A DNA stretch of 14,553 nt from an uncultured Eubacterium sp. (GTDB taxonomy: Bacteria; Bacillota; Clostridia; Lachnospirales; Lachnospiraceae). A model generated the notes under the pieces. The model did not search any database. It was given only the letters and a program-made list of their open reading frames with translations, and was not told the origin of the DNA. The stretch is taken from the NCBI GenBank assembly GCA_910578975.1, contig CAJTRZ010000003.1, positions 1 to 14,553 of the forward strand. The letters run 5' to 3'. This document shows, in pieces, positions 1-8,100 of this stretch; position 1 is the stretch's first letter; every line of letters starts with the position of its first letter. The translations under genes and the position numbers were made by a program.

Positions 1-72
1 ACTGGTGCTGCTGTTGTTGTCTGTACTGGTGCTGCTGTTGTTGTCTGTACTGGTGCTGCTGTTGTTGTCTGC
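1..72 (-). repeat. 24-bp tandem repeat encoding a PVQTTTAA linker
   Basis: Three head-to-tail 24-bp units at 1-24, 25-48 and 49-72 differ at a single base (position 72, C instead of T). On the minus strand they encode (PVQTTTAA)x3 at the end of the visible GH16 protein, and the array continues off the window. A Thr/Pro-rich flexible linker between catalytic and binding modules is the obvious role. The unit is exactly 8 codons, so gain or loss of copies keeps the frame. Confidence 0.9.
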
Positions 73-1958
73 ACTGGTGGTACAATTGGCGAATCTCCAA
101 CAACATTTCCTTTAGAATCCTTAACCACGATATTTGAAAAATCAAGGATAACTCCAATACCTACCTGACCTGCTCCAATTGTAAACACAATATTTCCATT
201 CGCATCAGCTTTGGCCTTACGTGTTAATGTTACATTTGTCGCTTCTTTTAAATCAACACTCTGTCTATCTCCATCAGTAGCAAGCACACCATCATTTCCA
301 CTCGCTTTCAAATCTACAGAAATTGTATATTCTTCACCTGATTTTAAACCTGCTTTTTTTACTTTATACTGCACAGCCCACGGATCCCAGTTATTATTAT
401 TACTTACAATCTTACCTTGAATATGATTTGCATCTAAAGGATCCACTGCAATATCCATGATATTTGTTTCGTTAATCCACATTCCGAAATTACCTTTTGT
501 AATCTCCTGATTCATACCTGCAATCTGCTCAAATTTCATGTCTGATGAAGCTGTGGTATCTGGTGGTACTATAGGTACAGTTGTCTGTGGTGATACTGTT
601 GTCTGTACTTGACCAGAAGTAATATCTGTAATTTTTACATTACTAAACTTCAATGTAGTTCCGGCATTTACTTCAGTAAGATTGAACATCAACTGTAATT
701 TACCATTGTCTGATGCCTTGCATGTTCCCTCAAAAGTATTATTTCCTTGAGTCAACCCTTTCGTTACAAGTTCTGTTCCTCCTACTTCGTCCTTCATAAG
801 GATTGCACCGGAAGCTGCATCTGAATTTATCTCTACACTGCACTTGTAAGTATGTCCCGGTGTTACATCCATTTCTTTCGTAAACGCCTGCGTATTCCAA
901 GAAGCTTTATTATTATTTACAATTTTTAGAGTAAATGGGTCTGACAAAGATGTTCCGCCAGAATATCTTCCAGAATTTCCTCCCAGCAGGTAATATCCCC
1001 AGCCGCCAAGATTTGTTTTCTGACTGGATGTTGCTGTCATTCCATCATCCGGCTCTACTGGATTCGTTGGTACAGGAACATTACCTGACCCTCCTGCCTG
1101 ATAAGCCCTTACATAATCTACATACATAGTCGCTGAGGAAAAGTTACCATCAACAGTTGTATTTCCTGTATAGCCTGTCTGTGGTCCACCCAAAGCAAGA
1201 TTTAACAAAAAGAACTGTTCCTTTTGAAATGCATATGCATTATCTGCAGTAATGTATCCTGTCAAATAAATATTATCATCCACATACCACTGTATTTTCT
1301 GTTCATCCCATATAACTCCATATGTATGCCATCCATTAATTCCGTTATTTACATTATCAGGAAAATAATAATATTGACCACCGCTATAACTTCCCCAAAA
1401 TACATGATTGTATCCTGCATTCATTCCTCCTGTATTCCAATGGAGTGTTCCCTCTACATAATTTCTATTATTAGCATGCTCCATAATATCTAACTCACCA
1501 CAATAAGGCCAATTAGTGCCTGATGCCATATTATTTCCCATCATCCAGAATGCTGGCCATACACCATTCTGATTACCACCTTCTACTTTGATTCTCGCTT
1601 CCATCTTTCCATATTTGAAAGCCTTTTTTCCTAAAGTATTAATTCGTCCTGATGTATATGCTGAACCATTATAATTTTCTCTTTTTGCTGTTATTTTTAA
1701 AGAACCGTCAGATACACTGACATTATCTGCCTTGTCTGTGTAATACTGAACTTCTCCATTTCCCCAGCCCCAGTCACCGGTTCCAATATCATAATTCCAT
1801 ACACTTCTGTCAAGTGATGTCCCATTAAATTCATCACTCCATACCAGTGTCCATCCTGTTTCTGCTGCATCGACTTTTAAAGAATTTGATGGAGTAATCT
1901 GAATTCCTGTTGCTGTCAGAACCACCACTACTGCCAATGATAAAATCCTTTTTAACAT
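1..1958 (-). CDS. Secreted GH16 endo-beta-1,3-glucanase (laminarinase type) with two carbohydrate-binding modules; C-terminus cut by window edge
   Basis: Likely hydrolyses beta-1,3-glucan (laminarin, callose or similar) outside the cell. The visible part is 652 codons. Residues 1 to about 32 are a signal peptide: MLKR, a hydrophobic core, then VDAA before ETG. Residues 36-287 are a GH16 domain, with WSDEFNG near the start, GWGNGEVQYYT (laminarinase-like), the active-site motif ELDIME with E155 as nucleophile and E160 as acid/base, then LNLALGGP and VDYVRAYQ at the end. Two beta-rich modules follow, about 307-447 and 473-614, resembling CBM4/9-type jelly rolls; that family call is tentative. 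They are joined by Thr/Pro linkers. The last visible residues are an 8-residue tandem repeat, so more domains probably lie beyond the edge. An in-frame ATG at 1967 touches the Shine-Dalgarno sequence, so I start at 1958. A promoter lies upstream, separate from the preceding GH81 gene, whose terminator intervenes. The GH16 assignment is firm; the exact glucan substrate is inferred. Confidence 0.93.
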   Translation of the reverse strand, partial: MLKRILSLAVVVVLTATGIQITPSNSLKVDAAETGWTLVWSDEFNGTSLDRSVWNYDIGTGDWGWGNGEVQYYTDKADNVSVSDGSLKITAKRENYNGSAYTSGRINTLGKKAFKYGKMEARIKVEGGNQNGVWPAFWMMGNNMASGTNWPYCGELDIMEHANNRNYVEGTLHWNTGGMNAGYNHVFWGSYSGGQYYYFPDNVNNGINGWHTYGVIWDEQKIQWYVDDNIYLTGYITADNAYAFQKEQFFLLNLALGGPQTGYTGNTTVDGNFSSATMYVDYVRAYQAGGSGNVPVPTNPVEPDDGMTATSSQKTNLGGWGYYLLGGNSGRYSGGTSLSDPFTLKIVNNNKASWNTQAFTKEMDVTPGHTYKCSVEINSDAASGAILMKDEVGGTELVTKGLTQGNNTFEGTCKASDNGKLQLMFNLTEVNAGTTLKFSNVKITDITSGQVQTTVSPQTTVPIVPPDTTASSDMKFEQIAGMNQEITKGNFGMWINETNIMDIAVDPLDANHIQGKIVSNNNNWDPWAVQYKVKKAGLKSGEEYTISVDLKASGNDGVLATDGDRQSVDLKEATNVTLTRKAKADANGNIVFTIGAGQVGIGVILDFSNIVVKDSKGNVVGDSPIVPPVQTTTAAPVQTTTAAPVQTTTAAP

Positions 1959-1967
1959 AATATTCAT

Positions 1968-1973
1968 TCCTTT
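1968..1973 (-). promoter_or_regulatory. Ribosome binding site that decides the GH16 start
   Basis: AAAGGA on the minus strand sits 9 nt before the ATG at 1958 and immediately abuts the upstream in-frame ATG at 1967. The spacing favours the 1958 start, giving MLKRIL rather than MNIMLKRIL. Either choice gives the same signal peptide core. Confidence 0.65.
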
Positions 1974-2026
1974 CTTTTCTCTAAATATTTTATAAATGCA
2001 TTTTTATTACATGCTAAACCTATTTT

Positions 2027-2054
2027 ATTCTATCATATTATGTATTTTAAACAA
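2027..2054 (-). promoter_or_regulatory. Putative sigma-A promoter of the GH16 gene
   Basis: On the minus strand TTGTTT (2049-2054) and TAGAAT (2027-2032) are separated by 16 nt. An overlapping alternative -10, TATGAT, lies at 2032-2037. It falls between the terminator of the upstream GH81 gene and the GH16 start, and predicts a leader of about 60 nt. The hexamers are imperfect and the region is AT-rich, so this is a candidate only. Confidence 0.4.
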
Positions 2055-2084
2055 GGACTCCTAAAATTTGACCCCCTATTCTAA

Positions 2085-2124
2085 AAAATGAGGTAGCATA
2101 TTTTAAAATATGCTACCTCATTTT
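2085..2124 (-). terminator. Rho-independent terminator of the giant GH81 gene (perfect 40-bp palindrome)
   Basis: Positions 2085-2104 and 2105-2124 are exact reverse complements, 20 bp each, with AGGTAGCATA at the core. The palindrome starts 17 bp after the TAG stop at 2141-2143. The minus-strand transcript ends in a U run (A run 2083-2088 on the plus strand). It is flanked by T tracts on both sides, but no convergent gene exists, so it should act on the GH81 transcript and insulate the GH16 gene. Confidence 0.85.
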
Positions 2125-2140
2125 AATAGTTTTGTATTAA

Positions 2141-5100
2141 CTATTTTCTAATTTTTACCTTTTTTCCTTTACTCCACTTACCATAATACTTTCTTCCTGC
2201 AACAACTCTGACTGCTCTTGCCTTTACATAATATTTCTTTGATTTCTTTAATTTCTTAAGTTTTATGGTAAACTTCACTTTTTTCACCATCTTTGTGATA
2301 GTTATTTTTTTCTTATTCTTGAATCTCTTCTTAATAGAAACTTTTACCTGATAAGAAGATGCCCCTTTTATCTTTTTAAGAGTTATTTTTATCTTCTTTG
2401 CTGTTTTTTTCTTAATAGCTTTCTTAACTTTTGTCTTTCCAACACTTATCTTGGTCGTAACTTTCTGTTTTGTTGTCACTTTACCATTATCTGATGTTGT
2501 AGACTCCTGTCCAGAGGCTGTTGTTGATTCTTTATCATTACTTGTCACATCCGGTGTAGTTACTATCGGTGTATCATTTTCATTTGTAGTTACCTGTGAT
2601 GTTGTATCATTTTCACCAGTCGTAACACCCGGGGTACTCTGCTGTGGCGTTGTTGTAGGAGATGTTGTTGGAACAGGTGTTGTAGTCGGTGCCGGAGTCG
2701 TAGTCGGTGCCTGTTCTACAGTAACATCTTGTGTTACACCCTTTGATTCAATTCCGCCTAACATAGCTGTTACCTTAACTGTATGTTTACCTCCGTCAAT
2801 TCCATTATATGTATAAGTTCCTGCCTGTATATTCATTCCCTTAATTATGCCATCTACATATACATTATATAACTGACTTGTCTCGCCATTAAAAGATACT
2901 GTTATTTTATTATACTCTGTTGATGAAACCGCTAGACCTTCTGCCTCTTTTGGCATAAACGCCTCTGTTCCCATAACTGCAATCTCTGAAATTTGATAAC
3001 CCCAATTTGCATTACCGTTTGTCAGACTAATCTGAACATATCTTACTGTATCTTTAGAATACTTCTGTGGATCAAACTTGTCCTCCAAAGCCTCTTTATA
3101 TGCCACTCCAGTCTTATCAATTACTTTCTCGTAATTTACTCCATCCTCTGAAAACTGAATATTGTAATCTGTAGCATTTGTATTATTTGCTTTAAATGCA
3201 ATTAATACCTCATCAATTAATTTCTTGTCAATCTGACTTCCAAGGTCAAGCGTAATTGTTGCTGTTTTAGAACCCCATGTTGTTTCCACACACCTGTCAG
3301 TATTTGCGGAAATCTCTCCATCTGTCAATGTCTGAGGATCTTTGCTGCCTTCCTGCTGTACTGCTTCAATCGCATCTACTGTAACCTTTGCTCCCTTGGA
3401 TAAATTTCTGACACTATCCACATACGGAACAAGCGAACCATCATCTACAGTGACTTCTTTTTCAATACCTTTAGATGTCAAACCATTGTAGAAAGATACT
3501 ACTTTGACTTTATGTGTTCCAGCTGTTACATCTTTAATTGTACCAGTTCCTGCACTGATTAAATCTGTAACTTTATTCCCATCTAAATAAACTACATATT
3601 TATAATCGCTCTGGTCTGCACCGGCTGTAATTGTATAATCAATCTGACAAATCTTTTCAGATGTCACTGCAAAATCTGCCGGATCTGCACAACGTTCAAT
3701 CTCTACAGTTTTTGCATTCTGTTCTGTACTAAGCACTGCCATTTCGCACACTTGAATTCCATATCCTGCACTTTGCGGATAATAAATCTTAACGTATCTT
3801 ACAGCACCCTTCTGTCCTGCAACATCTGCAATCACACAGTTCTGCGCATCCATATCTGCTGTTGTTACCTTATCCGATTTATAAACAGAAGTAAAATCTA
3901 GTCCATTGGTTGAATACAGTACTTCATATGTTCTGCCCATAACTGTATCATTTTCAGCCTGGTCTTTATACTGAACTAAAATCTGGTCAATTGTTGACGC
4001 ATCATATGTGTCGCCTAAATCAATAATCGCATAACACTCGCCATTGTAATTCCACCCAGTCTTTCCTAATGCTGCATGATTACCACCTGCTGTCAATGCA
4101 CCATCTGTAATATACGAAATGTTACCTTCTGCAATTCCCGGATAAGCTGTTACTGGTTTCTTAAGCGCTACGTTATATTTTGCACTTGCAGCCATCTCTG
4201 CATTGGAAGCTGCCGGTCCTACCAAAACTTCACATGTTGCTGTAAACTTCCCTACTTTAACAGTAATTGTTGCTGTTCCTTCACCTTTTGCTGTAAGTGT
4301 TCCATTTTCGTTCACAGCTACAACATGCTCATTGGATGTTGTCCAGACAGCTGTTGTATCATCTGTAGTATCTGACGGATTAATTGTAAGTTTCATCGTT
4401 TCAGAAGTCTTATTTCTCATTTCCAATTCAGCCGGAATACTGATGGATGTAATATGAACCGGTTCAGTTACTGTAATATTACATGTTGCTGTCTTTCCAC
4501 TGACAGTTTTTGCAGTGATTACTGTTATTCCTGCATTTTTACCTGTAACAAGACCATTTGCACTTACTGTTGCTACAGATGTGTTGCTGCTGGTCCATGT
4601 CACACTTTCATTTGTAATCGCAGAAAGCTGTACTGTTCTGTCAATCGCAATCTTTGCTGTTGTTTTATTTAATGCAATTGTTCCAGCAATTACAATACTT
4701 GACTCTGTCGGTTCTGAAAGCATCATTCCTTTTCTATATGTTACTGCTCTTACAATTGTAGATTTGTCAATTGTAATTGGTGCTGTATAAGTTGGTGAAT
4801 CCTCTGTTGGTGTTGTTCCATCTAATGTATACTTAATTTCAGCACCTTTCACTGTCGTTGACATTGTCACTGTCTGCGGACCGTTATATGTTCCACTAAT
4901 TGGCGAAATTGTTGGTGCATTCGCCTGCACTGCTCCGTATATTTCAAGCTCGTAGATAGAATATCCATATGCAGTTCCTCTGGAAACACCCTGCATTCTT
5001 ACATAACGTGCTTCTGTAGCTGGGAAACTTGATGTGATTTCTCCTACACGTCCACTCTCTTTTGCTACTGTTGTCCATTCTTCTCCATCTACAGATGTCC

Positions 5101-8100
5101 AAATTTCATACTTTTCAGCGTAAGCTGCTTCCCATGTAATTTTAACTGTATTGATTGTCTGAACTCTTCCAAGATCAATATCAATATATTCATCATTGTT
5201 ATCTTTTGCCTGCCATCTTGTTGTCATATCACCATCGATGGCATTTCCTGCTTTACTTGCATCATTTGCTTCTGATGGAGCTATAGCTGTAGCACCAAGC
5301 GCTAAATTATCACTGCTCTGTACCACATCTCCCTCAATTTGTATTGCTGCGGAACCATATGCTGAATCAATATAGTTATCCTTAACTGCTATTGCCTTAA
5401 TTGTTGTATCACTGGATACTAAGAACTTCTCGGTATATACTTTTGACTCTGTTGTCGGAACTGTTCCATCCGTTGTATAGTAAATCTTTGCTCCGCTTTC
5501 AGCTGTTGAAAGTTCTACAATCTGAGTATCCTCAAACTTCTTTGTTCCTGTAACATTGTTTGTTACCTGTCCGCCTGCTAATGAAGTTGCTTTAATAACT
5601 GGTGTTGCAACCTGTGTTAAATCAAATTTCTTCGCTGTATCAATCTTAAATGCAACCGTAGCCATGGAGCCAACCCTTGCCGTTCCTGCTACAGTTCCAT
5701 CTGCCTTCTTAATTGTAACAGTTTGTGTTGTTGCTGTCGGATTCCAAACCTCCGCTGTATAAGTTGTTTTATTTCCTTCATCTTTCCTATATACAGACCC
5801 TTGAATATTTCCAACAATTGAGTAATCATTTGTACGATATCCCAACTGATCCATCGCCGCAATAAACCAAAGAGTATTGGCTCTGTCTTCTGTCTGCACT
5901 TTTGCTACATTTGCTTCAAATTTCTCATAAGCTCTCTGTGCATTTGTCTGTGAAAGGAACGGCCATGTAATATGCTGCCATCCATTATCCGGAGTAACAT
6001 ACTTGTCTGGATCATGCCATGTATCAGCCTCTTCCTGTTTTCCTTCCGCAACCAATTTGTCATATATTCTTCTCTCTATGTTTTGTGCATAAACTGTATC
6101 ATCTTCTAATCCCTGATAAATCTTTGCACATTTTTCCTGATTCATACCATAGTTTGTAAGATACTCTGAAATCGGCAGCCACTGAATACCGTATACATAT
6201 ACCGGCTGTCCACCAAAATATGTACCATATCCCATAGATGCCCCATAGATCTGTCCTGTTGCCTGGAATGGATATTCCGGCAGCCAGTTATCTTCATCAT
6301 AGTCAAACCAGTACTGTTCTACTGCATCCATCTCAGTCGTAAATCCATAGGCACCAGCATCTATATATTTCTGGTTTCCTGTGGCTTCGCCCCACAGATA
6401 CATACCAACCCAGCTGAATAACGCCTCTGATGCTGATTCCTGATTATTACCGGAATCACTGTCTGCATATCCACCTGCCCATGAATGTCCTGTATATTGA
6501 TCAAATGCTCTGAATTTACAGAACATATTTCCGTCTTCTTCCGGCTCTAATGGATTTGCATAATCTCTTACAAGCAACTCGACCATGTCTTTATAATCGT
6601 TATAAAATTCCTTGTCATATGCAGCAAGAACAGCTGCACCAAACATAAAATATCCATATGTAAAATGGTGGTCACAAATGGCCGCATTCGCTCCATATGC
6701 ACTGTCTGGATAATATAATGTTCCCCAATCTTTATTATATATTAAGTAGCATCTGTCATCTCCGCCATCATAGTTAAACCAGTCAACCATGATGCTCTTC
6801 AATTTAGCTAATATCTGTTCTTTAACTTCTGTTTCTCCTAACTGATCTGCCATAATAGCACTGATAGCTAATGGATGAACATTTTTTCCTTCCCAATATG
6901 CATCCGATACCGGTGCTGTGTTTAATTTTGATGCAACTACCTGATTTAAGTAATCAATCATTTCACTGCTGTTAAACATGTCACTGTCCGGTTTCGCAAA
7001 TGTTGGGAGAAGTCCTGAGAACTGCTGTGTTGTTTCAAATTTATTTGCCCAGATAGACTTCATATTACCACGAACAGATGTATATGTGGCAGCCGGATCA
7101 TTTGCTGCATTGGAATGTTTCCACTGATGCGGGAATAAACAATGCATTGTCACATTTGAAAATCCACTTCTCATTACTTTTGTAGCAGCTGTATATGTAG
7201 TAATAATCTTTGAATTGTCTTTATTATATGAATAATCTACTACTGTATCTGTCACAAATGCGTAACCATGTTTATAATATGTATCAATGTCCGTCTTCTT
7301 TGTCATCGCAGCTACTGACATATAATTGTCTCTTGCTGATGGGAAAGTTATCTTTAACTTATAATTGCCATCACCTATCATAACTTTAAATTCTGTTCCT
7401 GCCGGTACATTTACTTCAAAAAATGAACCTTCATTTTTTGCCTTTGTATTCTCATCATCAAACGATTTAAATCCAATATGGTCTGTTATAATGGTATCTC
7501 CTTTTTTTGTAAGAATTTTATTACCGTTTCCATCAAAAAATTCTGTAATTGAAGCACCATTTAAAAATGCTACAGTATTATTGCAAAACTCATTATAAAT
7601 ATACGGAGAACCTTTTACGATGGTAGACTTCATCTGAAGTGCATCATCATCCATCAATCCTAACTGTACATGATAATCTCCGTGAGTTTCAACTCTGTCA
7701 TATGCTGTTGTACTATCAAGATTTTCCGGACTGATATAAAAGTCTCTTCCTGTCTCACTGCTTTGATCTGTTCCCAAATCATTTTCTGTTCTGACCCCTA
7801 CCCAGCCGGATGTTGCAAGTAATACTCCAAGTCCTTTCTTTGTAAAACTTGCTTTTAATGGTGTTGAACAAAGTAAGTTACTAAATGTCTGCACCATTGC
7901 TGAGGACCACCAACTATTGGAATCTATCGGTGTTTTCATTGTTTCTTCATTAATAAATGTTGGAAGTTTATTCTTCTCATTATACATTTCTCCTGAAACA
8001 TAAGAACCTTTTCCATTCGTATTATTAATAATCTGTCTCGTCGGAAGATCGGTGACAGTCTCATTCTCCTTACTGTCTCCTTCATTATATTTGTACACAG

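Noticed and set aside
1..72. Possible CRISPR array because of regular repeats
   Set aside because: The repeats are contiguous without spacers, are 24 bp long, and are in frame with a protein linker.
1224..1493. 89-aa plus-strand open frame
   Set aside because: It lies fully inside the GH16 catalytic domain, whose active-site motif and framing are unambiguous on the minus strand.
2451..2816. 121-aa open frame on the plus strand rich in Val, Thr and Ser
   Set aside because: It is the reverse of the Thr/Pro linker and last FN3-like module of the giant GH81. It has no ribosome binding site, and its composition is explained by the low-complexity linker.
4076..4790. Several overlapping plus-strand open frames of 72-99 aa, some Cys-rich
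   Set aside because: All lie inside the Big_2 and discoidin modules of the minus-strand GH81. Their Cys/Val-rich translations come from reverse reading of Thr/Ala/Asn codons.
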